A DNA stretch of 64,000 bases, taken from contig CAWAFL010000001.1 of assembly GCA_963781305.1 (NCBI GenBank), positions 372,001 to 436,000 on the forward strand. Reading direction: 5' to 3'. A program made the position numbers and the translations under genes. Shown piece by piece: positions 33,372 to 42,565 of this stretch. Source of the DNA: DASXMT01 sp963781305 (GTDB taxonomy: Bacteria; Actinomycetota; Acidimicrobiia; Acidimicrobiales; RAAP-2). Position 1 is the stretch's first letter. Every line of letters starts with the position of its first letter. Under the pieces are notes generated by a model. It searched no databases. It was not told the origin of the DNA and was given only the letters and a program-made list of their open reading frames with translations.

Positions 33372-33737
33372 TCAGTCGTCGACGATGTCGACGTTCGTCT
33401 GAATGCCGTCCCGGGCGCCGGCCGCAGCCACCAGGGTACGGATGGCCTGGGCGACGCGGCCGCGACGACCGATGACCCGGCCCATGTCATCGGGGGCGAC
33501 GTGGATGCGGAAGCGAACGGAACCGTCACGCTCCTCGGTGTTGATGACCACCGACTCGGGCTCCGAGGCGATGGAGTTGACCAGGTAGGTCACCACGGCC
33601 AGCGGGGTGCCGCCCGACACGCGGTTCCCGGCGTTGTCGTCGTTGTAGTTGTCGTCGGCCGAGTTGGCGTCAGCATGGTTGACGTCGTCGGCATGGTTGA
33701 CGTCGTCGGCCGAGTCGACCGCGAGGTCTTCGGTCAC
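33372..33737 (-). CDS. khpA: KH-domain RNA-binding protein KhpA with an acidic repeat extension
   Basis: 121 residues, about 40 longer than usual. The KH core is TPLAVVTYLVNSIASEPESV, FRIHVAPDDMGRVIGRRGRV (near 76) with its GxxG-type loop, and AQAIRTLVAAAGARDG. The first 40 residues are Asp/Asn/Ala-rich, with DDVNHA repeated. KhpA binds RNA with KhpB and affects cell length and division in Gram-positives. ATG 33735-33737 overlaps the rpsP stop by four bases. The extension comes from an 18-bp duplication and is probably disordered. Confidence 0.93.
   Translation of the reverse strand: MTEDLAVDSADDVNHADDVNHADANSADDNYNDDNAGNRVSGGTPLAVVTYLVNSIASEPESVVINTEERDGSVRFRIHVAPDDMGRVIGRRGRVAQAIRTLVAAAGARDGIQTNVDIVDD
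33645..33715. repeat. 18-bp in-frame repeat in khpA
   Basis: GCATGGTTGACGTCGTCG occurs twice at 33673 and 33691, with degenerate copies at 33645-33672, encoding the acidic N-terminal extension of KhpA. Confidence 0.8.
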
Positions 33738-34021
33738 CTTGCTGCCTTGAGGGCGTCGAATTCATCGAGCGCACCCGACTTCTTGAGGAGTTTTCCAACC
33801 CGCTCAGTAGGTTGTGCTCCCTCTGACAACCACTTGACCGCCTTGGCGTTGTCGATCTCGAAGATCGCATCCGGCTCGGCCAGCGAGCGTCCACGAGGCG
33901 CATACGTGCCGACGATCTCGATGAAGCGGCCATTGCGAGGCGAGCGGCTATCCGCCGCTACCAACCGATACGTGGGCTGCTTCTTTTTACCGATCCGCAC
34001 AAGGCGGAGCTTTACTGCCAC
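33734..34021 (-). CDS. rpsP: 30S ribosomal protein S16
   Basis: 95 residues. MAVKLRLVRIGKKKQPTYRL at the start, RFIEIVGTYAPRG and DNAKAVKWLSEGAQPTERVG are characteristic of S16, which helps fold the 16S 5' domain. It is first in the rpsP-khpA-rimM-trmD-rplS cluster and follows ffh after 114 bp. Confidence 0.98.
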   Translation of the reverse strand: MAVKLRLVRIGKKKQPTYRLVAADSRSPRNGRFIEIVGTYAPRGRSLAEPDAIFEIDNAKAVKWLSEGAQPTERVGKLLKKSGALDEFDALKAAR

Positions 34022-34135
34022 GGTGAACTCCTCTGCGTTCTAACGAGTGCGTCAGACATTCTCGCACCAACCGAGGGGGTCCCGTGCACAGGCCACTCGC
34101 CCGTGCCTGAACAAGGGCTCAAAAGGTCGCTGCGG

Positions 34136-35704
34136 TCAGCGCGACTTGGGGGTGACGCGGCCGCCGCCCTTGCCCTTCTTGCCCTTGCCGCCCTTGCCCT
34201 TCGAGGAGCTCCGTGATCCTCCGCCGCCACCTGGGGAACCTGCTCCAGCGCTGGCAAAACCGCCTGTGCCCAGGCCGGCGGGGGATCCAGGTTCCCCCAG
34301 GCCGGCTGGTCCGCCGAACGACCCGGCCATCTCCTCCAGCCCGGCCATGCCCCCAGGGGGCATCTTGCCGCCCCGGCCAAACAGACCGCCCAGGCCTCCG
34401 AGAGCACCGCCCATGCCGCCCTTGCCCATGCCTTTCATCATCTTCTGCATCTCTTTGAACTGTTTCAACAGCGCGTTCACGTCCGCGGTCGCCGTGCCGC
34501 TGCCATTGGCGATCCGCAGGCGCCGTGATCCGTCGATGGCCGACGGGTCGTTTCGCTCTGCCGGGGTCATGGAGCGGATGATCGCCTCCACCTGACCGAT
34601 CTGACCGTCGTCGATCGCTGACGAGGCCTGCTTGATGTCCTTGGGTATGCCGGGCAGCATCGACAGCATCCCCGAGAACGACCCCATCTTCTTGACCTGT
34701 TGGAGCTGCTCGAGGAAGTCCTCGAGGGTGAATCGGCCCTCGATCATGGCCGAGGCGGCCTTTTCTGCAACCCCCTGGTCGAAGGTCCGCTCCGCCTGCT
34801 CGATCAGAGTGAGGACATCGCCCATCCCGAGGATCCGGTCGGCCATGCGATCGGGGTGGAACTGATCGAAATCGTCGAGCTTCTCACCGGTGGAGGCGAA
34901 GGCGATGGGCCGTCCGACCACCTCTTTGACCGACAAGGCGGCTCCACCACGGGCATCACCGTCGAGCTTGGTCAAGATGACCCCGTCGAGCGAGAGGGCG
35001 TCATGGAAGGCCACCGCCGTGGACACGGCGTCCTGTCCGGTCATGGCATCGATGACCAGGAAGGTGTAGTGCGGATCGGTGGCGCCGGCGATCTGGCGCA
35101 CCTCTTCCATCAATGCCTCGTCGATGGACAGCCGGCCGGCCGTATCCACGATGAGGACGTCCCGGCCGAGGCGGCGGGCTTCGTCCAGGCCGGCCCGGGC
35201 GACGGCGACCGGATCGGTCGCCTCGCTGAAGACGGTGACTCCGATCTGGGAGCCGAGCACTCGGAGCTGCTCGACTGCGGCCGGGCGCTGGAGGTCGGCC
35301 CCGACCAGCAGCGGGTTGCGGCCCTGCTGCTTGAACCAGCGGGCCAGCTTGGCCGCGGTGGTCGTCTTACCGGAGCCCTGCAGGCCGGCCAGAAGCACAA
35401 CGGTGGGCGGCCGTCCTGCATAGGTGATCTTGAGCGTCTCGCCACCGAGGATCCCAGTGAGCTCCTCGTTGACGATCTTGATGACCTGCTGGCCCGGGCT
35501 GAGGCTCTGGGACATTTCCAGGCCGACGGTGCGCTCACGGACAGCTCTGGTGAAGGCCCTGACCACCCCCAGCTCCACATCCGCCTCGAGCAAGGCGGTG
35601 CGGATCTCCCGGAGGATCTCGTCGACGTCGTCCTCAGTCAGGCGCCCCCGGCTGCGGATGCGCGAGAGGATGCCTTCAAATCGGTCGGTCAGGCTTTCGA
35701 ACAT
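34136..35704 (-). CDS. ffh: Signal recognition particle protein Ffh
   Basis: 522 residues. The N domain (MFESLTDRFEGILSRI) is followed by GTPase motifs GLQGSGKTTTAAKLA (near 106), DLQRPAAVEQL, DTAGRLSIDEALMEEV and TKLDGDARGGAAL (near 245), then the Met-rich M domain with KEMQKMMKGMGKGG. After about residue 440 there is a Gly-rich tail ending in alternating Gly and Lys. Ffh binds signal sequences and 4.5S RNA and docks with FtsY. ATG 35704 is the normal start. Confidence 0.97.
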   Translation of the reverse strand: MFESLTDRFEGILSRIRSRGRLTEDDVDEILREIRTALLEADVELGVVRAFTRAVRERTVGLEMSQSLSPGQQVIKIVNEELTGILGGETLKITYAGRPPTVVLLAGLQGSGKTTTAAKLARWFKQQGRNPLLVGADLQRPAAVEQLRVLGSQIGVTVFSEATDPVAVARAGLDEARRLGRDVLIVDTAGRLSIDEALMEEVRQIAGATDPHYTFLVIDAMTGQDAVSTAVAFHDALSLDGVILTKLDGDARGGAALSVKEVVGRPIAFASTGEKLDDFDQFHPDRMADRILGMGDVLTLIEQAERTFDQGVAEKAASAMIEGRFTLEDFLEQLQQVKKMGSFSGMLSMLPGIPKDIKQASSAIDDGQIGQVEAIIRSMTPAERNDPSAIDGSRRLRIANGSGTATADVNALLKQFKEMQKMMKGMGKGGMGGALGGLGGLFGRGGKMPPGGMAGLEEMAGSFGGPAGLGEPGSPAGLGTGGFASAGAGSPGGGGGSRSSSKGKGGKGKKGKGGGRVTPKSR

Positions 35705-35823
35705 GCGAGTGCCCACGCTACAGGAGCGTCGTCCGGATCGAGGTCAGGTCCCGCGAGGTGCGACGTTCCGGCGCCGTGTGGAACGGCGCGAAATACGGCC
35801 GGCGGGTCAGACGCGGCTGGGCA

Positions 35824-35916
35824 GTACGGGCAGATCAGTACGGGCAGATCAGAACGGGCAGATCAGCTCCAGCGGGTCAGCTCCAGCGGGTCAGAAGAGG
35901 GCGTCAGAAGAGGGCA
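35824..35916. repeat. 13/14-bp array whose units carry copies of the ftsY stop
   Basis: Units of 14 bp (GTACGGGCAGATCA at 35824 and 35838, a variant at 35852, GCTCCAGCGGGTCA at 35866 and 35880) are followed by two 13-bp GAAGAGGGC copies. Each full unit ends in TCA, which is TGA on the ftsY strand; the real stop (35904-35906) ends the first GAAGAGGGC copy. Confidence 0.92.
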
Positions 35917-37241
35917 TCCACGAAAGCCACCGGGTCGAAATCGACCAGGTCGGCTATGCCCTCGCCCAACCCCACCAGCTTCACCGGGAGCCCGAGCTCG
36001 CGCTGGATGGCGACCACGATGCCGCCCTTCGCCGTGCCGTCCAGCTTCGTCAACACCACACCTGAGACGTCCACTGCCTCGGTGAACACCTTGGCCTGGG
36101 CCAGCCCGTTCTGACCCGTGGTGGCGTCGAGCACCAGGAGCACCTCAGTCACGTGACCCGGCGGACGGTCTGCCACCCTGCGTATCTTCTTCAGCTCCTC
36201 GATCAGGTTGACCTTGTTGTGCAGCCGGCCGGCGGTGTCGGCCAGCACCAATGTGTGACCCTTGGCGTCCGCTCGCTGCACGGCATCGAAGACCACGGAG
36301 CTGGGATCGCTACCTTCGGCACCCTGAACAATCTCGGCATCGGCGCGTGAGGCCCACATGGCCAGCTGCTCTCCGGCAGCGGCCCGGAACGTGTCACCAG
36401 CGGCGAGTAGCACCCGCTCCCCAGACCCGGCCAGCCGGCTGGCCACCTTGCCCACGGTGGTGGTCTTGCCCACGCCGTTGACGCCGACAAACAACCAGAC
36501 GTCGACCGATCTGCGCTCAGCCTCGTCAGCTGGGTCGCTCTCAGCCGCACCGCTCACGGCGGCACTGGCCCTCGCCGCGTTGTCGCCGTTTGCGCTCCGA
36601 TCTGCTCCGGGGACGGCCAAACGAGCATCGGCCGTGGTCAGAGCCTCGACCAGGTCCGCCTTCAGCGCGTCGACCAACCCCTCGGTCCCGGCGATCGAAC
36701 CCGACTTGACCCTGGCCCGCAGGTCGTCGAGCAGCAGGTCGGTGGCGCCCACGCCCACGTCGGCGCGGATCAACGCCTCCTCCAGGTCGTCCCAGGTGGA
36801 GGCATCGATCTTGCCCCTGGAACGGACCGACCCCAGGTACCCGGCCAGCAGCCCTCGCGCCTTGCCCAGCCGACCCCGGTAGGTCGGTGGTTCGACAACC
36901 TCAACGACCTCGGGCTCTGGCGTGGGGACGAAGACCTCGGCCTCGACAGGAGCAAGTGGTTCATCCGGTGCGGTCGTGACCGCACCGAGGGCAGGTGGCT
37001 GCGCCTCCTCGGCTGCTCGACGGGTTGCCTCAGCGCTCTTAGCCAACTCGACGTCAGTAGGCGCGTCTGAAACCACCTCGCCCGGCGGCACCACCGACTT
37101 GCCCGCACGACCACGCAGACGCAGGGCGACCAGCGTTCCGCCGCCGATCACCACGACGGGGATCCCGACGGCCAGGCCGATGACCACATCGGAGCCGCTT
37201 GCCAGCAACATGGCACTAACCGCCAGGACAGAGCTGATCAT
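35904..37241 (-). CDS. ftsY: Signal recognition particle receptor FtsY
   Basis: 445 residues. An N-terminal membrane helix (about 18-42, VVIGLAVGIPVVVIGGGTLV) marks the membrane-anchored actinobacterial type, followed by an acidic/Pro-rich linker, the N domain (GRLGKARGLLAGYLGSVRSR), and GTPase motifs GVNGVGKTTTVGKVA (near 254), DTFRAAAGEQL, DTAGRLHNKVNLIEEL and TKLDGTAKGG. A nonconserved stretch near 205-240 (ADRSANGDNAARASAAVSGA) interrupts the N-G junction. ATG 37241 overlaps the smc stop by four bases. Confidence 0.96.
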   Translation of the reverse strand: MISSVLAVSAMLLASGSDVVIGLAVGIPVVVIGGGTLVALRLRGRAGKSVVPPGEVVSDAPTDVELAKSAEATRRAAEEAQPPALGAVTTAPDEPLAPVEAEVFVPTPEPEVVEVVEPPTYRGRLGKARGLLAGYLGSVRSRGKIDASTWDDLEEALIRADVGVGATDLLLDDLRARVKSGSIAGTEGLVDALKADLVEALTTADARLAVPGADRSANGDNAARASAAVSGAAESDPADEAERRSVDVWLFVGVNGVGKTTTVGKVASRLAGSGERVLLAAGDTFRAAAGEQLAMWASRADAEIVQGAEGSDPSSVVFDAVQRADAKGHTLVLADTAGRLHNKVNLIEELKKIRRVADRPPGHVTEVLLVLDATTGQNGLAQAKVFTEAVDVSGVVLTKLDGTAKGGIVVAIQRELGLPVKLVGLGEGIADLVDFDPVAFVDALF

Positions 37242-40200
37242 TGGTCGTTTGCCCTCAATACTCGTGGGACGCCAGAGTCCTCGTGACTCGGCCCCTCGTG
37301 ACTCGGCCCTTCATGACTTGGGCCCTCATGACTTGGGCCCTCATTGTTCGGTGTTTCGTGGCTTGGTCCCTCATGACGTGGGTCCTCATTGTTCGGCCCC
37401 TCAGGGTTCGGCCCTTCGTCACTGCGGCCGTCCTGCCCCGGAGAGTCGGCCTTGGCGACCTGCTCAGGAGAGTCGACCCGGCCGTCATGCCCCGGAGGCG
37501 TGTCGTGCTCCAAAGACGAAAGGGGCTCCTCGCTTGGCGAGGGAGCGGCTGCGGACTCGGGCGACGCCTGTTCAGGCGCTGTGGCTACCTGTTCAGCCGC
37601 TGTGGCTGCCTGTTCCGGTGAGGGGGTGATCCCGAGCTCTCGAGATGGATAGAACTCGGACTCAGGCGAGGCGGTGTCCTCGTTGGATGCAATCGCGGCG
37701 GTGTCCTCGTTGGATGCAATCGCGGCGGTGTCCTCGTTGGATGCAGTTGAAACGGTGGCGTCGTCAAACGGAGACGAATCGGTGTCCTCGTTGGATGCAG
37801 TTGAAACGGTGGCGTCGTCAAACGGAGACGAATCGGTGTCCTCGTCGGTTCCAGACGTGGCGATGTCCATGGGCCGCGGCGTGGAAGCGCCCTCGAGCGC
37901 GGCGGCGCCGTTGCTAGGCGCCGCAATGTTGGGCGCGGCGGGCGTGGAATCATCTTCGGGCAGCGATAGCGAGCCCGGATCGTCAGCACGGCGCGGCACC
38001 TTCTGGCTCACCACCTTCGACGAGCCACCCGGTGCCATGGTCACACCGTAGAGGGCATCGCCCGCCTCCATGGTCCGCTTCTGGTGGCTCACGATGATGA
38101 GCTGGGCGTCCTCACGGAACTCGTGGACCAGGCCCAAGAAGCGGTGGAGGTTCACGTCGTCGAGGGCCGCCTCCACCTCGTCCATCAGGTAGAAGGGCGA
38201 CGGCCGACTCTTGAACACGGCGAAGAGGAATGCCAGCGCCACCAGCGACCGCTCGCCACCCGACAGCAGTGAGAGCTTGCGCACGTTACGGCCGGCCGGC
38301 CGGACCTCCACCTCGACCCCAGTTTCGAGCAGGTTCTCGGGATCGGTCAACGACAGCCGACCGGTCCCACCGGGGAACAGGGTGTCGACCAGGTCGGAGA
38401 AGTGCTCGCGGACGTCGGAGAAGGCCGAGTCGAAGACGACCATGATCTCCTCGTCCAGGGTGCGGATGATCTGCTGTAGCTCACGCCGAGCTTTTCGTAC
38501 GTCCTCCACCTGGGCCTCGAGGAACTGGTGGCGTTCGCCCAGCGCGGAGAGCTCCTCGAGGGCCAGCGGGTTGACCGGGCCCAGCTTGGCCAACTCGCCC
38601 TCGAGCTGGGCCACGCGGGTGGCGGGGTCCACCCCCTCGGGTAGCTCAGGCTCGGGTGACGCCAACGCCTCGTCGGGGTCGCAGTTCAGCTCTCGGTGCA
38701 ACGACGCGACGACGGCGTCCCGACGAATCGAGGCCTCGGCCAGCTCCAGCTCGATCTTCTGCAGACGGCTTCGGTGTGCGGCCAGCTCATGCTCGGCTGC
38801 TGATCGCTCCCGGCGCAGTGCTTCCAGGCGCTCGCCTCCGGCTCGGACTGCCTCGATCTGGAGGCGATGGCGATCCCGAAGCTCCCCGAGAGCCCGGTCC
38901 AGCTGGAGCTGGGCCCCGCCAACCACGCCGAGCAACCGCTCGACGGCCACAGCGTCGGCCTCGAGTCGGCGCCGGCGCTCGGCTGCCTGCTGCCGTTCGT
39001 CGGCGTGACCGGTGAGACGGCGCTCCACCTCCATCAGCCGTTCGGACAGCACCCGCCTCCGCTCGACCAACCCGGCGGCCCGCACCTCGAAAGCCTTGCG
39101 TGCGGCAGCGGCGGCGGCGATGCGCTCGTCGATGCGCACCCTCTCGGCTCGCGCCGCCTCGGCCTGGTCAGCCGCGGCCACCCGGGCCGCGTCGAGGATG
39201 GGGATCTCGGCTTGCAGGTCGGCTACTCGGGCCGCGTCGCGCTCGATGCGCTCGTCCAGCTCGGTGTACTGGCGGCTGGTCTCCTCGATCTCCGCCGTCA
39301 TGCCCGAACGCTCGTTGGTCACCCGACCAAGGGCGTTGCGCGCGCTGAGGTGGGCCCCTTCGTTACGGTCGTCGCTTCGCACCGCCTCGGCGGCGGCCGC
39401 ACGCGTCTCCTCCACCGCCACTCGAGCCAGTCGTCGCTCCTCGCTCGCCCGCCCGGCCTCGCCCTCCGCCCGCTCCGCCCGCTCCCGAGCCTCGTCTACC
39501 ACCGCGGCAGTGACCACGCCGCCACCGGCCCGAACCCGCCATCCCGACGCCGAGAACCGGTCGCCCTCCCGGGTCACCACGACCAGGTCGGGACGGTCCA
39601 GGGCCAGATCGATAGCACCGGTCCACCCACCGAGCGGGCACACGGCGTTGGCGAGCAGCGTGTCCAACAGGCGGTCGAGTCCGGCGACGTCCCGACCGCG
39701 GCGGCCGCGTACGTGGGCCCGGACCGGTTCTCCCGGCACTGTGGCGGCCCCGGCGGCGGCGCCAGGAACGGCGGCGCCAGGAACAGTGGCGCCAGAAGCG
39801 CCGGCAGCAGGAGCGCCGACAGCAGGAACACCGGCAGCCGAACCTGCGGACCCAGGAACGCCGGAGGTCGGGCTCGACCCGCCCACCGCTGTGTTGAGGG
39901 CCAGGACCGCCCCGGTGGCCTCGCCCTGGCGAAGCCGGGACAGAGCGGCACGAGCGGCATCGCTTCCGGATACGACCACCGCGGCCAACGAGGCACCGGC
40001 CGCCGCCTCGAAGGCGTCCTCCCAGCCCGAGTCCACCTCGACCAGGTCCAACAGGGTGCCGACCACGCCGGACACGCCCGACAGCAGCTCGGCGCCTGCC
40101 GCGCCACGCGCCTCATCGAGCGCCTTGGCCAGGGCGTCGGCCCGGGCCGCCGACCGGTGGTGCTCCTGTTCGGCCTGGCGAAGGGACTCCTCGGCCGTCT

Positions 40201-41593
40201 CGAGCCGTTGGGCCGCGGCGGTGTGGGCCCTCTCGGTCTCGGCCACGATCACCTGGAGGCGCTGGCGGGCCTGCTCGGTCTCCGTCAGCCGCTCGGTCAG
40301 TTCCTCTTCCTCGCGCCCCAAGGTGGCGGCGCGTCGCTCGAAGCCAGCGAGCCGCGACGTTATCTGTTCGAGCGTGCGCCGATCCCGGTCCAGACCCCGC
40401 TCCGTGGACCCCAACTGGCCGCGGGCCACCGTGACCTCCTCTTCGGCCTCGCGCAGCGCGGAGCCGTCCCCGCGCTGGTCCAGGTGGGCCTGCAGCTCGA
40501 CCGCCAACGCGTCGTCGACCGCAGCCAGCTTGTCCTGTTCGGGGGCCAACGTCTCGGACTCGGCCTCGGCCGCCTCGAGCTCGTGGCCGAGCCGCGCCCC
40601 TTCTGCCTCCAGGGTGGAGACCACGTCGGCGTCGGCCGCGGCATCCAGCGCCTGGGCCAGGCTGCGCTGACGCTCCCGGAGCACCCCGGTGAGACCCCGG
40701 CCCCGCTCCACCAGGCCCTCCACCCGGCCCAGCGATGACGCCAGGTCGGCCTCGCGCTGGGCGGAGAGCTCGTCGGTGGTCCGGCTGGTGGCCGCGTCGA
40801 GGTCGGACAGCGAGACCTGCAACTGTTCCTCTGCCTCCCGCAGCTCGCCCCGCGTCCGCGTCCCGTCGGTGCGACGCCGGTCAAGGGCGGCCAGCTCCAA
40901 CCCGGCTTCGTGCATGCGCACGGCGCGCAGCTCGTCGACCATCTCGGTATGGGAACGGGCCGCCGCCGCCTGCCGTTCCAGAGGACGGATCTGGCGCTTC
41001 ACCTCCCTCACCAAATCGAAGAGGCGCTCCAGGTTCTCGTCGGTTGAGGCCAGACGACGCTCGGATCGCTCCCGTCGGCGCCGGAACTTGAGCACCCCGG
41101 CCGCCTCCTCGATGACCCCGCGACGGTCCTCGGGACGGGCGTTCAAGATGGCGTCGAGCTGCCCCTGGCTGATGATGACGTGCTGCTGGCGGCCCACGCC
41201 GGTGTCTGAAAGCAGCTCTTGGACATCGAGGAGCCGGCACGATGTTCCGTTGATGGCGTACTCGCTGTCGCCCGAGCGGAACAGCGTGCGGGTGATGGTG
41301 ATCTCGGCCAAGTCTGTTGCCAGCTTGCCCGCGCTGTTGTCGATGGTCAGGGTGACCTCGGCCCGACCCAGCGCCGGCCGGGAGGCCGTACCCACGAAGA
41401 TGACATCTTCCATCTTGGAGGAGCGCACCGTCCGGGGGCCCTGGGCGCCGAGCACCCAGGCCACGGCGTCGACCACGTTGGACTTCCCGCTGCCGTTGGG
41501 GCCGACGACGACGGTGATGCCGGGCTCGAATTCGAGCATGGCGGCATCGGCAAAGGACTTGAAACCTTTGAGGGAGAGGGACTTCAGGAACAC
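37238..41593 (-). CDS. smc: Chromosome segregation ATPase SMC with a long repetitive C-terminal tail
   Basis: 1451 residues; ordinary bacterial SMC is near 1200. Walker A GPNGSGKSNVVDAVAWVLG (32-50), two long coiled coils, the ABC signature LLSGGERSLVALAFLFAVFK and Walker B FYLMDEVEAALDD are intact, and the head closes with IIVSHQKRTMEAGDALYGVT. Residues 1201-1451 form an extra acidic tail with an 18-residue repeat (SSPFDDATVSTASNE type), a 9-residue repeat (DTAAIASNE) and a run of GPSHE pentapeptides. The hinge region near 560-620 has an extra Ala/Gly/Val/Pro-rich insertion. It probably works with ScpA/B, which are not in the window. Confidence 0.96.
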   Translation of the reverse strand: MFLKSLSLKGFKSFADAAMLEFEPGITVVVGPNGSGKSNVVDAVAWVLGAQGPRTVRSSKMEDVIFVGTASRPALGRAEVTLTIDNSAGKLATDLAEITITRTLFRSGDSEYAINGTSCRLLDVQELLSDTGVGRQQHVIISQGQLDAILNARPEDRRGVIEEAAGVLKFRRRRERSERRLASTDENLERLFDLVREVKRQIRPLERQAAAARSHTEMVDELRAVRMHEAGLELAALDRRRTDGTRTRGELREAEEQLQVSLSDLDAATSRTTDELSAQREADLASSLGRVEGLVERGRGLTGVLRERQRSLAQALDAAADADVVSTLEAEGARLGHELEAAEAESETLAPEQDKLAAVDDALAVELQAHLDQRGDGSALREAEEEVTVARGQLGSTERGLDRDRRTLEQITSRLAGFERRAATLGREEEELTERLTETEQARQRLQVIVAETERAHTAAAQRLETAEESLRQAEQEHHRSAARADALAKALDEARGAAGAELLSGVSGVVGTLLDLVEVDSGWEDAFEAAAGASLAAVVVSGSDAARAALSRLRQGEATGAVLALNTAVGGSSPTSGVPGSAGSAAGVPAVGAPAAGASGATVPGAAVPGAAAGAATVPGEPVRAHVRGRRGRDVAGLDRLLDTLLANAVCPLGGWTGAIDLALDRPDLVVVTREGDRFSASGWRVRAGGGVVTAAVVDEARERAERAEGEAGRASEERRLARVAVEETRAAAAEAVRSDDRNEGAHLSARNALGRVTNERSGMTAEIEETSRQYTELDERIERDAARVADLQAEIPILDAARVAAADQAEAARAERVRIDERIAAAAAARKAFEVRAAGLVERRRVLSERLMEVERRLTGHADERQQAAERRRRLEADAVAVERLLGVVGGAQLQLDRALGELRDRHRLQIEAVRAGGERLEALRRERSAAEHELAAHRSRLQKIELELAEASIRRDAVVASLHRELNCDPDEALASPEPELPEGVDPATRVAQLEGELAKLGPVNPLALEELSALGERHQFLEAQVEDVRKARRELQQIIRTLDEEIMVVFDSAFSDVREHFSDLVDTLFPGGTGRLSLTDPENLLETGVEVEVRPAGRNVRKLSLLSGGERSLVALAFLFAVFKSRPSPFYLMDEVEAALDDVNLHRFLGLVHEFREDAQLIIVSHQKRTMEAGDALYGVTMAPGGSSKVVSQKVPRRADDPGSLSLPEDDSTPAAPNIAAPSNGAAALEGASTPRPMDIATSGTDEDTDSSPFDDATVSTASNEDTDSSPFDDATVSTASNEDTAAIASNEDTAAIASNEDTASPESEFYPSRELGITPSPEQAATAAEQVATAPEQASPESAAAPSPSEEPLSSLEHDTPPGHDGRVDSPEQVAKADSPGQDGRSDEGPNPEGPNNEDPRHEGPSHETPNNEGPSHEGPSHEGPSHEGPSHEDSGVPRVLRANDQ
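37262..37435. repeat. 15-bp in-frame repeats at the end of smc
   Basis: About ten imperfect 15-bp units of the CCCTCATGACTTGGG type (+ strand) encode GPSHE, GPNNE and related pentapeptides near the SMC C-terminus. Copy-to-copy drift is high, so the array is old or unstable. Confidence 0.85.
37674..37845. repeat. 27-bp and 54-bp in-frame repeats in smc
   Basis: Two to three 27-bp copies (GTGTCCTCGTTGGATGCAAT core) lie beside two 54-bp copies of a longer unit containing the same core. Both unit lengths are multiples of three and the two blocks share the core, showing nested expansion. Confidence 0.9.
39725..39850. repeat. Ala/Gly/Val/Pro-coding repeat in the smc hinge region
   Basis: CGGCGCCAGGAACNGNGGCG-like short units repeat imperfectly and encode VPGAA/APAAG motifs inside the SMC hinge domain. 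Confidence 0.7.
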
Positions 41594-41639
41594 CGGGCGC
41601 TCACCCTATCGGCACTGGCGCGGCCGACGGGAGGGCCAG

Positions 41640-41722
41640 CGAAGGGGCAGTTGAGGGGGGCAGCGAAGGAGCCGTCGGGAGGGCAGCGAGGAGGCAGTTG
41701 ACGGGGGCAGTTGAGAGGGCGC
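41640..41722. repeat. Irregular GGGGGCAGTTGA repeats downstream of mutM
   Basis: GGGCAGTTGA-, GGGCAGCGAAGGAG- and GAGGGCAGCGAGGAG-type units fill the 132-bp gap between the mutM stop (41726) and the smc start. Confidence 0.75.
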
Positions 41723-41725
41723 CGA

Positions 41726-42565
41726 TCAAACCTGGCAGTGCTCGCACAGATATGTCGACCGCCCGCCGGACTTCACCTTGATGACGGTAGCGCGGCACCG
41801 TCGGCAGGCCTGGCCCTCGCGGTCATACACCTGGTGCTGGCCCTGGTAGTCCCCGACCTCGCCGAACAGGTCGCGGTACTGCTCGTCGGCCAACGAGGAA
41901 CCCCGGTGCTTCACCGCCTCGCTCAAGGTCTCCACCATGGCCCGGTAGAGGCGACGCACCTCCTGGGAGGAGAGCGAGTTGGACAGGCGATCGTAGCGAA
42001 GCCCGGCGGCGAACAGGATCTCGTCGGCGTAGATGTTGCCGATGCCGGCCACGAACTCCTGGTCCATCAGCAGGGCCTTCAGACCCGCCTTCCGAGAGGC
42101 CAGCATGACCCAGAACTTCTCCCAGCTCATGACCTCCTCGAGCGGGTCGAAGCCCAGATGGGCCAGTTCTACTATGCCCTGTCCGTTCTCCGGGGCGGCG
42201 GCCACGAAGAGCTCGCCGAATGTCCGGGGGTCGACGAAGCGGAGCTGTCCACCCTGGGTGAAGGTGATCACCACGTGGGTGTGGGGGGCCTTTGGCTCCT
42301 TGATTACCTTGGCCCGCTGCAGTTGGCCGCTCATGCCCAGGTGCACGACCAGGGTCTCGCCGTCGTCCAGGCCCAGGAGCAGGTACTTCCCGGCCCGGTC
42401 GATGGACTTGATGGTGTGGCCCTCGAGGCGGGCGCGAAAGTGCTTTGCGCTCGGATGGCGACGGACCGTGCGCCCGTTCCGTACCTCGACCCCCTTGATC
42501 TTGCGGCCCACGACCTCGCCCTGCAGGTCGCGCCGAATGGTCTCAACCTCGGGAAGCTCAGGCAT
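41726..42565 (-). CDS. mutM: Formamidopyrimidine-DNA glycosylase
   Basis: 279 residues. PELPEVETIRRDL right after the initiator Met supplies the catalytic Pro and Glu; a Lys lies near 57-60 (DRAGKYLL); the helix-two-turn-helix is EFVAGIGNIYADEILF; and the C-terminal zinc finger has the pattern C-x2-C-x16-C-x2-C (CRRC...CEHC). MutM removes 8-oxoguanine and cuts the backbone. ATG 42565 overlaps the rnc stop by eight bases, so the genes are co-translated. Confidence 0.97.
   Translation of the reverse strand: MPELPEVETIRRDLQGEVVGRKIKGVEVRNGRTVRRHPSAKHFRARLEGHTIKSIDRAGKYLLLGLDDGETLVVHLGMSGQLQRAKVIKEPKAPHTHVVITFTQGGQLRFVDPRTFGELFVAAAPENGQGIVELAHLGFDPLEEVMSWEKFWVMLASRKAGLKALLMDQEFVAGIGNIYADEILFAAGLRYDRLSNSLSSQEVRRLYRAMVETLSEAVKHRGSSLADEQYRDLFGEVGDYQGQHQVYDREGQACRRCRATVIKVKSGGRSTYLCEHCQV

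Noticed and set aside
38867..40738. Long open frame on the + strand opposite smc (about 620 codons)
   Set aside because: Shadow of the high-GC smc frame; composition is low complexity and no family motifs are visible.
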